The notes under the pieces were generated by a model, which saw nothing but the letters and a program-made list of their open reading frames with translations, was not told the DNA's origin and searched no databases. Source: Polyangium sp. 6x1 (GTDB lineage Bacteria; Myxococcota_A; Polyangia; Polyangiales; Polyangiaceae). Taken from it: a DNA stretch of 64,000 nucleotides. Positions 1-9,396 of the stretch are shown in pieces. Both the position numbers and the translations under genes were made by a program. The stretch is from assembly GCF_029946515.1 (NCBI RefSeq), contig NZ_JARZHH010000004.1, positions 242,639 to 306,638 of the forward strand, given 5' to 3'. Each line of letters begins with the position of its first letter. The first letter of the stretch is position 1.

Positions 1-1518
1 TTTCAGCCGGAGTTTGGCGCGCACCTCGACCGCGCGCTCGGGGTCTATGCGGACCTCGCGAAGACCATCAAGCAAGGCATGCGATACGAGGCCGACGCCA
101 TTGCGATGCGGCCGGAGCTCTCGCGCGTCGCGAAGGAAGGGGAAGGGGAGCGGGTCTCCGCCGAGCTCGCGCGGGAATTCGCGGCGCATCCCTCGCTCGT
201 CTCGCTGAAGATCGAGGATGCGTCCGGGAGCGTTCTCGGCAAACACGAAAGGGACAAACCCGTGGATCCGGCCGCCGAGCGCACGCTGCTCGTGCGCAGG
301 CCGCTCGGCGAGGCCTCCGAGGACGACGGCCCCTTCCTCGTCGCCACGTTCGCCGCGCCAAACGCGCGGTTCGCCGAGATGGAGTCCGCGCAGGAGTTTG
401 TTCAAGCATATCATCAGCTCGAACGACATCACCGCGAGGAGTACGTCGATCGGACGTACACGCGCGCGTTCGGCCTCCTGTTCGGGCTCTTGATCTTGCT
501 CGCGGCGCTCACCGGGATCGTCGTCGCGCGGCCGGTGACGCGGCGGATCGCCGAGCTCGCGGCGGCGACGCGGCCCGTGGCGGCGGGTGATCTGACGGTG
601 CGGGTCTCCGTGACGGGGGACGACGAGGTCGGCGACCTCGGGCGGGCGTTCAATCGAATGCTGGAGGAGCTCGACGAGAGCCGCGCGCGCATCGAGTTTT
701 TGCGGCGCATGGGCGAGTGGCAGAAGATGGCGCGGCACCTGGCGCACGAAATCAAGAATCCGCTCACGCCGATCCAGCTCGCCGTGCAGGAGTGCCATCG
801 CCGGTATGCCGGTGACGACCCCGATTACCGGCGCATCGTGCAGACCACGCTGGAGGTCGTCGAGGAGGAGGTCGGCACGCTCCGCCGGCTCGTCGGCGAG
901 TTCTCGAGCTTCGCGCGGCTGCCGCGGGCGGACCTCGCGCCGGTCGACCTCGGTTCCTTCCTGCGCGAGCAGCGCGACCATTTCTCGGCCCGGACGGAGG
1001 GCGGGAGGGCCGAAGGCGAGGAGGCGCTCCTTTCGAAGATCGATCTGCGCTTCGAAGTGTCCGACGACTCGATGCCCGCGGTCCTCGATCGGGAAATGCT
1101 CCACCGTGTGCTCACGAACGTCGTGCAGAATGCGGCACAGGCGCTCCGGGACGCGCGCAAGCGCGCTGGAAAGGGCGAGGGGAGCTGGGGCCGGGTCGTG
1201 GTCTCGGCGCGGCCCGTGGGCGGCTCGTACGTCGTCGACGTGGACGACGACGGGCCGGGCATTTCGGCCGAGGTGCGCGACGTGCTCTTCGATCCTTATG
1301 TGACGACGAAGCGCGACGGGACGGGCCTCGGGCTCACCATCGTGAAGAAGATCGTCGTCGATCATGGCGGGACCATCGAGGCCACGGGCTCGCCGCTCGG
1401 GGGCGCGCGTTTTCGGATCCGGCTGCCCCGCGCGGACAGCGCCGAGGCGCGCGCGGCCGTCGAGCGGTCTCTCGCCGAGGACGAGGACGGGGCGCGATCC
1501 TCCTCCGGCGGTGCGTAG
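1..1518 (+). CDS. Sensor histidine kinase, NtrY-like (5' end outside window)
   Basis: The frame is open from base 1, so the gene starts upstream of the window; 505 codons are visible. The order is a periplasmic or extracellular sensor portion, a membrane helix near codons 155-177 (AFGLLFGLLILLAALTGIVV), a HAMP linker, a HisKA box HEIKNPLTPIQLAVQE with the phospho-histidine near codon 249, and a HATPase domain with DDDGPGIS and GTGLGL boxes. The H-box wording is typical of NtrY/AtoS-type kinases that act with NtrC-family sigma-54 activators. That partner is family knowledge and no regulator gene lies downstream here. The C-terminal tail of about 30 residues is acidic and probably disordered. 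Confidence 0.9.
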   Translation, partial: FQPEFGAHLDRALGVYADLAKTIKQGMRYEADAIAMRPELSRVAKEGEGERVSAELAREFAAHPSLVSLKIEDASGSVLGKHERDKPVDPAAERTLLVRRPLGEASEDDGPFLVATFAAPNARFAEMESAQEFVQAYHQLERHHREEYVDRTYTRAFGLLFGLLILLAALTGIVVARPVTRRIAELAAATRPVAAGDLTVRVSVTGDDEVGDLGRAFNRMLEELDESRARIEFLRRMGEWQKMARHLAHEIKNPLTPIQLAVQECHRRYAGDDPDYRRIVQTTLEVVEEEVGTLRRLVGEFSSFARLPRADLAPVDLGSFLREQRDHFSARTEGGRAEGEEALLSKIDLRFEVSDDSMPAVLDREMLHRVLTNVVQNAAQALRDARKRAGKGEGSWGRVVVSARPVGGSYVVDVDDDGPGISAEVRDVLFDPYVTTKRDGTGLGLTIVKKIVVDHGGTIEATGSPLGGARFRIRLPRADSAEARAAVERSLAEDEDGARSSSGGA

Positions 1519-1575
1519 CGTCGTGCACGACGGCGACACCCTGCGTGGCACGGCCGCTGCAATGGACACCCGTTC

Positions 1576-1731
1576 ATGGCGCCCTGGCTCCGCATCGTTC
1601 TCTGGGTGGTGGCGATCGTGGCCCCGGGGGGATTCGCGCTCTTGCCTTTGCTTGCAGGGGAACAGTTGAAGCGAAGGCGCGACGAGCGATCACGCGCCCT
1701 CGCCGCCTCTTCGGTGAAGGCTGGGCCATAG
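1576..1731 (+). CDS. Small 51-residue single-pass membrane protein
   Basis: ATG at 1576 reads 51 codons to TAG at 1731. Residues 4-27 are a clear hydrophobic helix (LRIVLWVVAIVAPGGFALLP), followed by a strongly basic stretch LKRRRDERSR, which is a positive-inside membrane anchor pattern. It lies between a histidine kinase and a hypothetical gene on the same strand. The function is unknown. The gene is easy to miss because of its length, and longer overlapping frames here look random. The call rests on composition and topology only. Confidence 0.5.
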   Translation: MAPWLRIVLWVVAIVAPGGFALLPLLAGEQLKRRRDERSRALAASSVKAGP

Positions 1732-1861
1732 CGCGAAGTCCGACGGGGACGGCCTCCGGGCGAGCTCGACTTTTGGCGTCATGGCTGCGGTCGAGTTTGG
1801 CGGGCCGAGCATCGAAAGAATGGGCGTCGGGCCATTGCTCATTGCTTGACGAAGAGGACCG

Positions 1862-2503
1862 ATGAACAACGAGGCAGGGACGAAGACGCGTTCGCCGCTC
1901 CGGACGTTGCGCCTGGGCACGGTGACGGCCGCATCGAGCGAGACGGCGCCGCCCGTGTCCGAACGGTATGGGCCTCGATCCGCGATGCGCCCCATGGCGC
2001 CGGATTATTTCTCGATTCCGCCCGAGCCGGCCGGCGTGGTGCACGCGCTCTCCGCGGAGCCGCGCTCGGGACCGTCGAGCCGGAAGCTCCGGACGCCCCT
2101 CGACGAGATGAACGAAATTCTCCGGAAGATGGAAATTCGCGAACTCGGCGATGTCCTCCTTCATGCGCAACGATTGCTCGCTGCGCGTGGGAAGGCACCC
2201 GACCCGGACGTGATTTCCTCCATCCTCGCGGCGATGGGGCGTCTCTACGGCGCGTATCGCAATGCACCCGGCGTGCCGCTGCCGATTCTGCGCGGGGCGC
2301 TCTCGGACGTCCCGCGCAAGACGCTCGACGACGCGCTGCTCGAAGCCGAGGCGCGGCGCATGCTCCGGCTCGTCGTGGTCTCGCCGCTGACGCCGTTCGT
2401 CGAGCGTGCGGCGGGCCTTCACGATCCGCGGCGCGGGTTGCTTTATTTCGTCGCGGCGCCCGACGGGACCGCGCGCGAGCCCGAGCCCATGCGGAGGCGC
2501 TGA
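1862..2503 (+). CDS. Hypothetical protein, 213 aa
   Basis: Not recognised. The first 75 residues are polar and low in structure. Residues about 76-180 (LDEMNEILRKMEIRELGDVL onward) look like packed amphipathic helices. There is no signal peptide, membrane helix or catalytic motif. It is followed after 16 bp by the end of the convergent amine oxidase gene. Codon use is the same as in its neighbours. Confidence 0.6.
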   Translation: MNNEAGTKTRSPLRTLRLGTVTAASSETAPPVSERYGPRSAMRPMAPDYFSIPPEPAGVVHALSAEPRSGPSSRKLRTPLDEMNEILRKMEIRELGDVLLHAQRLLAARGKAPDPDVISSILAAMGRLYGAYRNAPGVPLPILRGALSDVPRKTLDDALLEAEARRMLRLVVVSPLTPFVERAAGLHDPRRGLLYFVAAPDGTAREPEPMRRR

Positions 2504-2519
2504 ATTCGGAGAACCACGC

Positions 2520-3911
2520 TCAACCGAGGGCGGCGAGCACCTCGTCGGAAGCGCGTTCGCCGGCTTCGACGGCGCCTTCCATGTAGCCCGTCCACACGCG
2601 CGCCGTCTCCGTCCCGGCCCAGTGCACGCGGCCCACGGGCGCGCGCAGCGCCGCGGCGTGCGCGGTGAGCACGCCTGGGCCGAGGACCATCGAATAACAG
2701 CCGCGCGACCATCGCTCGGCGGGCCAGTCCTGATCGACGTAATCGATCGGAGCGGACGCGCTCGGGCCGAAGAAACGCGTGAAGGAATCGACGGCGGCTT
2801 TTTTCCGTTCCTCGGGATTCTTTCCGCTCATGGCGCGCGCGTCCTTGCCCATGAAGAACCCGACGAGCGCGCCGTGCGAGCCGTCCTCGGGAGAATCGTC
2901 GAAGACGAGTTTTACGGCGCCGACGTCGGAGAGCGCTTCTCCCGAGTATCCGGCTTGCCGCCAGAACGGCGACGTGTACGTCGCGACGCATTTGATCACG
3001 CTGCCCATCGGCGACCGCTGCGTGAGCTGATCTCGGCCCGCGGGCAGCGCCGGCTCGTAATCGATGCGCCCCGCGAGCGTCGGCGGGACCGCCACGATCA
3101 CCTGCTTGCACCGCCACGCGCCCGCGTCCGAGGTCACGGTCACGCCCCCCGCGTCCTGCGCGATGCGCCGCACGGGCGCGCCGAGGACCACCCGCTCCTC
3201 GCCGAGCCCGCGCGCGAGCCGCTTCGAGACCTCCTGAAAACCCTCCGCGAGCCGCGTCTCCTGCGCGCCATTCTCGATTTCCGTCAAGCGCATGAACCCA
3301 CCGCCCTGGCGCAGGTAATACAGGAAAAACAGGAGCGACAGCTCGGACGGCTCCGCCGCGAAGACCGCCCGCACGGCCGTGTCGAGCATTGCTTTGGCGC
3401 CGCGCGTCTTCACGTTCTTGCGTTTCCACGCCTCGACCGTGGTCCCGTCCCATTCGAATGCCTTCGCCGCGGAGAGCGGATCCTCGATCGGCACCTCCTT
3501 CACGAGCGTCTCGATGCGCTGGATCGTGATCCCGAGGTCGACGGCGCCGATGAGCGACAGGCTCGGGATCGAGGTCTTGTACGTCGTCAGCGTCCCGCCG
3601 AGCGACAGCACCTTCTTGCCGTCGCGCCATTGCTTGAACGTCGAAAGCCCGAGCTCCGAGACGAGCTTCGCCATTCGGTCCTGCGTGGGGCCGATCCATT
3701 GCGCGCCGAGGTCCACGCGGTCGCCTCGCGCCGTCGTGTGGCTCAAGGTCCGGCCGCCGACGCGGTCCCGCGCCTCCAGCACCACGACCGAGACGCCCGC
3801 GGCCGCGAGCCGCCGCGCCGCCACGAGGCCGCTGAGCCCCGCGCCGACGACCACCACGGATGCCTCGCGCGGCGCTCCTTGCCCGGATCCTTCCATGCGA
3901 CCTGACTCCAT
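2520..3911 (-). CDS. FAD-dependent amine oxidase (monoamine oxidase family)
   Basis: 463 residues. The N-terminal dinucleotide-binding motif VVVVGAGLSGLVAARRLAAA is followed by LEARDRVGGRT, the FAD-binding signature of flavin monoamine oxidases. The C-terminal segment VGRVHWAGTETARVWTGYME is the second FAD-contact region of the family, close to the GTE motif of MAO A/B. The length suits a soluble bacterial MAO without a membrane tail. It should oxidise an amine to an aldehyde with release of peroxide; the substrate cannot be read from sequence. The start at 3911 has GAGG three bases upstream; a second ATG five codons in (3896) is also possible. Confidence 0.88.
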   Translation of the reverse strand: MESGRMEGSGQGAPREASVVVVGAGLSGLVAARRLAAAGVSVVVLEARDRVGGRTLSHTTARGDRVDLGAQWIGPTQDRMAKLVSELGLSTFKQWRDGKKVLSLGGTLTTYKTSIPSLSLIGAVDLGITIQRIETLVKEVPIEDPLSAAKAFEWDGTTVEAWKRKNVKTRGAKAMLDTAVRAVFAAEPSELSLLFFLYYLRQGGGFMRLTEIENGAQETRLAEGFQEVSKRLARGLGEERVVLGAPVRRIAQDAGGVTVTSDAGAWRCKQVIVAVPPTLAGRIDYEPALPAGRDQLTQRSPMGSVIKCVATYTSPFWRQAGYSGEALSDVGAVKLVFDDSPEDGSHGALVGFFMGKDARAMSGKNPEERKKAAVDSFTRFFGPSASAPIDYVDQDWPAERWSRGCYSMVLGPGVLTAHAAALRAPVGRVHWAGTETARVWTGYMEGAVEAGERASDEVLAALG

Positions 3912-3978
3912 GGCCCTCGCAGCGAACGGGCGAGGCCGGGCGCAGGATACCGCTCTTCGGGCCGCGCGTGTGCGCCGA

Positions 3979-4401
3979 TTACGTGCGAGGCGCGAGCAGG
4001 GTCCGCACCTTCGACAAGATCGCGACGTCCGCCGGGGGAAAGAGCTCGTCCTTCAGGTCGCCCGGCCCGGCCCACTTCACGTCCGCGACGTCGAGCGGAC
4101 GCGGATCGGGCGAGCCCGCCGCGCGCGTCACCGCAAAGAACAGGAGCAGCACGGATTTTTCCGGGTATCGGTGGAACGTCACCTCGACGGGATCGCCGAC
4201 CGAGACCTCCATGCCGATCTCCTCGCGCAGCTCGCGGACGAGGGCCGCGCGCGGATCCTCGTCGGGCTCGACCTTGCCGCCGGGGAACTCCCAGGCGCCG
4301 GCGAGGTGCGTGCCGCGCTTGCGCTGGGTGAGCAGGACGCGCCCCTCCTCGACGAGGACGGCGGCGGCGACGAGGACGGGCGGACGCGGCGTATCGGTCA
4401 T
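3979..4401 (-). CDS. mutT: Nudix hydrolase, MutT-like (8-oxo-dGTP diphosphatase)
   Basis: 140 residues from ATG at 4401. The full Nudix box GX5EX7REXXEEXG is present (GKVEPDE then RELREEIGM). The N-terminal strand VLVAAAVLVEEGRVLLTQRK and the AGAWEFPGGK stretch are typical of MutT proteins that clear 8-oxo-dGTP from the nucleotide pool. An upstream in-frame ATG at 4422 exists, but the conserved fold begins after the 4401 start. It is divergent from purM, with 50 bp between start codons, so the two genes share a compact promoter region. Confidence 0.85.
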   Translation of the reverse strand: MTDTPRPPVLVAAAVLVEEGRVLLTQRKRGTHLAGAWEFPGGKVEPDEDPRAALVRELREEIGMEVSVGDPVEVTFHRYPEKSVLLLFFAVTRAAGSPDPRPLDVADVKWAGPGDLKDELFPPADVAILSKVRTLLAPRT

Positions 4402-4451
4402 GGCGGCGACGAACCCTAGCACCTCGCCCCAAGCTGTGACATTCCGCCGGC

Positions 4452-5504
4452 ATGCCCATCACCTACAGCCAGGCAGGCGTGGACATCGACCGGGGGGACG
4501 CCCTCGTCGAGCGCATCAAGAAGCTCGCGCGCCCGACGCGCATCCCCGAGGTCGTCGCCGACGTCGGCGGCTTCGCGGGCCTCTGCGCCCTGCCGAGCGG
4601 GCTCGTCGACCCGATCCTCGTGAGCGGAACGGACGGCGTCGGCACGAAGCTCAAGGTCGCCTTCGCGGCGAACGTGCACGACACCGTGGGCCAGGACCTC
4701 GTGGCGATGTGCGTGAACGACGTCATCACCGTCGGCGCGCGCCCCCTGTTTTTCCTGGACTATTTCGCGACCGGGACGCTCGAGCTCGACGTGGGCGAGG
4801 CCGTCGTGCGGGGCATCGCCGAGGGCTGCAAGCTCGCCGGCTGCGCGCTGCTCGGCGGCGAGACGGCGGAGCTGCCGGGCATGTACGCGCCGGGCGAGTA
4901 CGACCTCGCGGGCTTCGCGGTGGGCGTGGTCGAGCGGGCGAAGATGCTCGACGGCACGAAGGCGCGGCCGGGCGACGCCGTGCTCGGCGTCGCGTCGAGT
5001 GGTTTGCACTCGAACGGTTATTCGCTCGCGCGCAAGGTGCTGTTCGAGCGGATGGGGCTCGGCATCCACGACGAGGTCCCCGGGCTCGGACGCACCGCGG
5101 CCGAGGCGCTCCTCGTGCCGACGCGCATTTACGCCCGCGCGGTGCGCGAGCTCTTCGCGGCCGTGCCCGACGCCGTGCGCGGACTCTCGCACATCACGGG
5201 CGGGGGCTTGCCGGGCAACCTCCCGCGCGTGCTGCCGGAGGGCCTCGGCGCGCGGCTCGACCTGTCCGCGTACGAGCGGCCGGCAATCTTCCGGGTGATC
5301 GCCGAGCAAGGGCCGGTCGAGGAGGCCGAGATGCGACGCACGTTCAACCTCGGCGTGGGGCTCGTCGTGGTGGTCGCGCCCGAGGCCGAGGCCGCTGCGC
5401 TCGACGTGCTGCGCGGGGCCGGCGAGCAGGCCTTCCGGCTCGGCGAGGTCATCGAGGTCGGGGCCGACGTTCCGTTCGAGGATCGCGTGCGATTCGATCG
5501 ATAG
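4452..5504 (+). CDS. purM: Phosphoribosylformylglycinamidine cyclo-ligase
   Basis: 350 residues, the normal length for PurM. It makes aminoimidazole ribonucleotide from FGAM and ATP in de novo purine synthesis. Diagnostic stretches are YSQAGVDIDRGD at the N-terminus, VSGTDGVGTKLKVA, GQDLVAMCVNDVITVGARPL, LGGETAELPGMY, and SSGLHSNGYSLARK with HITGGGLPGNLPR toward the C-terminus. It stands alone, not in a pur operon, as is usual in myxobacteria. Confidence 0.97.
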   Translation: MPITYSQAGVDIDRGDALVERIKKLARPTRIPEVVADVGGFAGLCALPSGLVDPILVSGTDGVGTKLKVAFAANVHDTVGQDLVAMCVNDVITVGARPLFFLDYFATGTLELDVGEAVVRGIAEGCKLAGCALLGGETAELPGMYAPGEYDLAGFAVGVVERAKMLDGTKARPGDAVLGVASSGLHSNGYSLARKVLFERMGLGIHDEVPGLGRTAAEALLVPTRIYARAVRELFAAVPDAVRGLSHITGGGLPGNLPRVLPEGLGARLDLSAYERPAIFRVIAEQGPVEEAEMRRTFNLGVGLVVVVAPEAEAAALDVLRGAGEQAFRLGEVIEVGADVPFEDRVRFDR

Positions 5505-5545
5505 ACCGTGGTGGACGCGGATTCGCCGGTTACATTGGCGCGACC

Positions 5546-6448
5546 ATGGATCCGCTCCTCCTCGTGCTCGGGTTTCTCCTCCTGGCGTACCTCCTCGCGG
5601 GCATCCGGCAGATCAACCAGTGGGAGGTCGCGCTGCGCTTCACGTTGGGCAAGCTCTCCGGAAGGGTGCAGCCTGGCGTGACGTTGTTCCTTCCCGGCTT
5701 CCAGTCGCTCCGCAAGATCGATACGCGCACGAAAAACCGCGACCTCTTGCGGCAAATGGTGATCACGCGGGACAACGTGACGACCATGGTCGACACCGTG
5801 CTCTATTACCGCGTCGTCGACCCGGAGAAGGCCACGCTGGCGGTGGAGAACTACGAGGCGGCGGTGAAGGATCGGGCGAAGGTCGTGCTGCGCGACGTCG
5901 TCGGCGAGACGCGCCTCGACGAGCTGCTCGCGCACCGCGAGGAGGTCGCGGCCAAGGTGCGCGCGCAGGTCGAGACCACGGTCTCGCAGTGGGGCCTGCA
6001 CGTCGAGCTCATCGGCCTCCAGGACGTGCAGCTCCCGCCGCAGATGCAGGAGGTCCTGGCGAAGGTCGCGATCGCCGAGCGGGACCGCAAGTACGTGGTC
6101 ATCAAGAGCGAGGCCGACGTGGAGAGCGCGAAGAACTTCGCCGAGGCGGCCTCGATCCTCTCGAAGTCGCCGGGCGCGATGGAGCTGCGGCGCTTCGAGG
6201 CCCTCGCGAACCTGAGCCAGGGCAACACGAAGGTCATCTTCGACCTCGCCAAGCCCTACGACGACGTCCGGCACACGGCGGCCGCGATGGCCGAGGCGGC
6301 CACGGCCGGCGAGCAGCCGCGCGTGCGCGTCGACAACCCCGGCGCGGGCGCGCTCCGCACGGCCTCGCAGCACGAGGCCGAGGCCATCGCCGAGGCCGAG
6401 GCGGAGCTGCAGGCCCGCAAGTTCATGGCGGCGGGTCGGAAGATCTAG
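5546..6448 (+). CDS. SPFH/Band 7 (stomatin-like) membrane protein
   Basis: 300 residues from ATG 5546. An N-terminal membrane helix (residues 4-20, LLLVLGFLLLAYLLAGIR) leads into a prohibitin-homology domain: INQWEVALRFTLGKL, GVTLFLPGF, MVITRDNVTTMVDTVLYYRV and RDVVGETRLDELLAHREEV. A long Glu/Ala-rich helical region follows, where slipins oligomerise. These proteins organise membrane microdomains or scaffold membrane proteases. The usual NfeD-type partner is absent. The C-terminal 60 residues are Ala-rich. Confidence 0.88.
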   Translation: MDPLLLVLGFLLLAYLLAGIRQINQWEVALRFTLGKLSGRVQPGVTLFLPGFQSLRKIDTRTKNRDLLRQMVITRDNVTTMVDTVLYYRVVDPEKATLAVENYEAAVKDRAKVVLRDVVGETRLDELLAHREEVAAKVRAQVETTVSQWGLHVELIGLQDVQLPPQMQEVLAKVAIAERDRKYVVIKSEADVESAKNFAEAASILSKSPGAMELRRFEALANLSQGNTKVIFDLAKPYDDVRHTAAAMAEAATAGEQPRVRVDNPGAGALRTASQHEAEAIAEAEAELQARKFMAAGRKI

Positions 6449-6453
6449 CCGCG

Positions 6454-7398
6454 ATGATCCCCGAAGGCAGCGCGCTCGCCGCGGGCGCGAGGAGCCTGCT
6501 CGACGCGGGGGGCGAGGCCGAGCTCGCGGCGCTCGTCGAGCGCAGCGCGGTCGAGCTCGTGGGCGAGGCCGATCGCTGGTCGATGGGCTCGCGCGAGGTG
6601 CGCGCCTATCGCGTCGTGCTCACGGTCTCCGCGCAGGATCACGTCCTCCTCAGCGCGCAACCGAGCCGGCTCTCGACCCTGCGCGACGCGTTCGCCGCGG
6701 CCGCGCGCACGCCCGAGACCGAGCTCGAGAGCCTCTCGCTCGTGCTCGCGCTCCCGCCCACGGGCGCGGGGTTTCATCGCCACGCCTACCGCGACGCGCC
6801 TGCCCCGCGCGCCGAGCCGCCGCCCCCGCCTGCGGCCGTGCTCGGCGGCGCGGCCGATCTCTGCAAGGCCCGGAAGAACCGCGACGCGGAGGGCATCCTG
6901 CGGCGGGCCTCGATGGAGCAGTCGTTCGTGCATGCCGCGGCTCGCTCGATGCGCCGCTTCCTCTTGCGCCTCGACCCGGCCGATTTTGCCCGGATCGAGC
7001 GGGACCCGCCGCTCGCCGAGAGCCTCACGTCGGCCGTGCGGGACGCGGCCGCGACCGCGGACGACCCTGCGTCGGCCGTGCATTTCGGCCTGCGCCTCGA
7101 CGGACCCCCGCCGGCGCTCCCGGAGCCCGAGGCCCGGCTCTCCCTTTCGCTCGCGGAGAAGGGCGTCGCTTGCGTGCCCGTGGCGCGGCCCGAGGGCAAG
7201 GCCGTGCTCGCGGCGATCGGCTCTTCGGGGGTCGTGCTCGTGGAGGTTGCGTCGGGCGCCCAGGGCGCCGTTTCCCGCGGCGGTGAGGTGAAGGTCTCGC
7301 GCCTGCGCGTGCCCGAGGGCGCACTCACGACCGCGGAGGGGGCGGACGTCGTGAGCGCGCAGATCGTGGCCGCGCTCGGGGCTGCGAAAATCCGTTAA
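6454..7398 (+). CDS. Hypothetical protein, 314 aa
   Basis: Starts five bases after the SPFH stop, so it is very likely cotranscribed with it. No known domain was recognised. Residues 1-115 form an alpha/beta module, then comes a Pro-rich linker (APRAEPPPPPAAV, about 111-125), then helices and a C-terminal beta-rich segment (CVPVARPEGKAVLAAIGSSG). There is no signal peptide or membrane helix. It may work with the SPFH protein; that is inferred from spacing only. Its stop codon overlaps the stop of the convergent lipoprotein gene by four bases. Confidence 0.65.
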   Translation: MIPEGSALAAGARSLLDAGGEAELAALVERSAVELVGEADRWSMGSREVRAYRVVLTVSAQDHVLLSAQPSRLSTLRDAFAAAARTPETELESLSLVLALPPTGAGFHRHAYRDAPAPRAEPPPPPAAVLGGAADLCKARKNRDAEGILRRASMEQSFVHAAARSMRRFLLRLDPADFARIERDPPLAESLTSAVRDAAATADDPASAVHFGLRLDGPPPALPEPEARLSLSLAEKGVACVPVARPEGKAVLAAIGSSGVVLVEVASGAQGAVSRGGEVKVSRLRVPEGALTTAEGADVVSAQIVAALGAAKIR

Positions 7399-8048
7399 GG
7401 CGTCCCGAAATCCTGCGTCCAGTACTTCTTGTAGCCGATCGTCCCCACGTAATACCCGATGCCGATCTGCTTCAGCTTGGCATTCATGATGTTCTTGCAA
7501 TGCCCCGTGCTCGACATCCAGCCGCTCACCACGGCGCTGGGCGTGGAATACCCGGCGGCGATGTTCTCGGCCGCATTCGTGTACGTGTAGCCAGCGCTCT
7601 TGATGCGCTGCCACGGCGTCGAGCCATTCGAGCCGGTGTGGCTGAAGAAATTCTTCACGCCCATGTCCTTCGAATGCTTGCGCGCCGCGCACCGCAGCCG
7701 CTCGTCGAGCGTGAGCGCGGGCGCGGGCGGATACGCCACGCCGCCACAGCTCGCGCCGGCCGCGCGCTTCTGGTTCACCAGCGTCAGCACCTGCGCCTCG
7801 TAATCGGACCAGCCCTGATCCCAGGTCACGACGTCGTCGCACCACGCCACGAGATCCGCCGTGTCCGCCTCGGGGGCGAACGCGTCCGCGTCCTCGTCCG
7901 CGGTGGTCTCCAGGCCCTCGCCCAGGGCCTCGCCGATTTCATCGGTCGTCTCGTCCGCGTATTGGTCCTCTGCCTCGATCGAGCCGCCGCAGCCGAACAG
8001 CGTGAGCGACCCCATCACGAGGAGCAGGGACAATGTGATGTTTTTCAT
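7395..8048 (-). CDS. Secreted lipoprotein with CAP (SCP/PR-1) domain
   Basis: 217 residues from ATG 8048 (MKNITLSLLLVMGSLTLFGC). The lipobox LTLFGC is followed by GGS and a long acidic linker rich in Glu/Asp/Thr. The CAP domain lies near residues 85-217, with VNQKRAAGA, LRCAARKHSKDM, NFFSHTG, NAAENIAAGY, GWMSSTGHCKNIMN and IGIGYY, all family signatures. Bacterial CAP lipoproteins are exported and their biochemical role is mostly unknown. Four cysteines may form disulfides. Confidence 0.9.
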   Translation of the reverse strand: MKNITLSLLLVMGSLTLFGCGGSIEAEDQYADETTDEIGEALGEGLETTADEDADAFAPEADTADLVAWCDDVVTWDQGWSDYEAQVLTLVNQKRAAGASCGGVAYPPAPALTLDERLRCAARKHSKDMGVKNFFSHTGSNGSTPWQRIKSAGYTYTNAAENIAAGYSTPSAVVSGWMSSTGHCKNIMNAKLKQIGIGYYVGTIGYKKYWTQDFGTP

Positions 8049-8163
8049 GAACGAGGACATTACCAGTGAATCCTCGTTTCACGAATACCTCAATGGCGCC
8101 GCATTCGTGCTTCCATCACAGGTAATGGTTCGTCGTGCGCGCCACTCGTTTGACGTAGAACAA

Positions 8164-9396
8164 TCAGCGGCGATCGACGTATCCCCGCGCCACCCGGAGC
8201 GCGTACGCCACGCCGTCTCGCAATGTCCCCTTCGTCACGATCGTTCCGAGCTCTACCCCATTTTCCACAAATGCCCGCGCGAGCTCCGGCCCCGTCCCCG
8301 TCGTGACCACCTCCGCGCCGAGCAGCCGCGCCGCCTGCGCGGCTCGCACGAGCGCGTCGGCCGCCTCCGTGTTCGCCTCTTTCACGCCCGTCAGGTCGAG
8401 GATCACGACCTTCGCGTTTTGCCGCCCGATCCCTTCGAGCAGCACGCCGAGCATCCGTTCGGCTCGCGCAGGCTCGATCTCCCCGACGAGCGGCATCACG
8501 AGCACGCCCTCCGCGATCGGCACGAGCGGCGTCCCGAGCTCTTCGAGCGCCGCTCGTTGCGCCGCGATCACCTCGGCCGCGAGCCTGCGCCGCTCCTCCT
8601 CCGCGCGCCGCGACCCCGTCAGATCACGGACGATCGCGCAGCGCGCGATGCCCCGACCTTGCTCGTCGCGCACGAGGAACGCCGTCACCTGTGCCTCGAA
8701 CGTGGTGCCATCGCCGCGCTGGTACGGAAGCACCCCGCTCCACGAGCCTTGCTCGAGCACCGCGGTCAGCACCTGCCCGCGGTGCACCGTCTCGGCCTGC
8801 GGCGCGAGCGTTTCGTGGACCGAGCGGCCCACGAGATCGTCGCGCCCGAGCAGCCGCTCGAACGCCGGGTTCACGTAGCGCAGGGTCCCGTCCGGAGACG
8901 CGACGCCCACCCCGTCCGGCGCGTTGTGGATCAGCGCCTCGAAGATCTGCGTCTTGCGGTGCAGGAGCTCCACCCGCGCGCGGAGCTCCTTGTCGATGAG
9001 GTACAGCGCCTCGCTCGACGAGCGGATGAACGCGCGGATCTTCGACGTCGCGTCCGGTACGCCCGCCGCGCGGAGCTCGAGCCCCACGTCGACGAACACC
9101 TGCCGCATCGCGCCGAGGACGCCCTGCAGCGTCGACGCCGTCCAGCCGCGCTGCACCGAGCTGTCGATCCAGCGCCTCCAGCTCTCGCTCGCGAACGACA
9201 TGCTGCCCTCGCGGATCGCCGCGATGGCCGCGTCGACCTCCACGGCGCGATCGGCGCGGAAGGCCTCGATCGACGCCCCGAGCGTCCCGCCGAGCGCCGC
9301 GCGCGCCTCCTCGGTCAGCCGATCGACGAGACTCTCCCGGCGCGCGGCGAACACCTCCGCGAACGTTCCTCCCGGCGTACCCACGGGCTCGCTCAT
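8164..9396 (-). CDS. RsbR-like PAS-STAS stressosome protein, copy B
   Basis: 410 residues. An N-terminal all-helical sensor module (1-145) precedes a PAS domain (about 152-258, IHNAPDGVGVASPDG and NPAFERLLGRDDLVG), a coiled linker and a C-terminal STAS domain (about 290-400, GVLVMPLVGEIEPARAERML). In the STAS domain Thr343 sits at the position of RsbR Thr171, and Ala375 replaces the second phospho-acceptor. Such proteins form stressosomes that gate anti-sigma or cyclase signalling. Its ATG overlaps the stop of the upstream paralogue by four bases (9393-9396), so the two are translated together. Confidence 0.82.
   Translation of the reverse strand: MSEPVGTPGGTFAEVFAARRESLVDRLTEEARAALGGTLGASIEAFRADRAVEVDAAIAAIREGSMSFASESWRRWIDSSVQRGWTASTLQGVLGAMRQVFVDVGLELRAAGVPDATSKIRAFIRSSSEALYLIDKELRARVELLHRKTQIFEALIHNAPDGVGVASPDGTLRYVNPAFERLLGRDDLVGRSVHETLAPQAETVHRGQVLTAVLEQGSWSGVLPYQRGDGTTFEAQVTAFLVRDEQGRGIARCAIVRDLTGSRRAEEERRRLAAEVIAAQRAALEELGTPLVPIAEGVLVMPLVGEIEPARAERMLGVLLEGIGRQNAKVVILDLTGVKEANTEAADALVRAAQAARLLGAEVVTTGTGPELARAFVENGVELGTIVTKGTLRDGVAYALRVARGYVDRR

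Noticed and set aside
1545..1865. 106-residue plus-strand frame
   Set aside because: Composition looks random and it overlaps the better-supported 51-residue membrane peptide in another frame.
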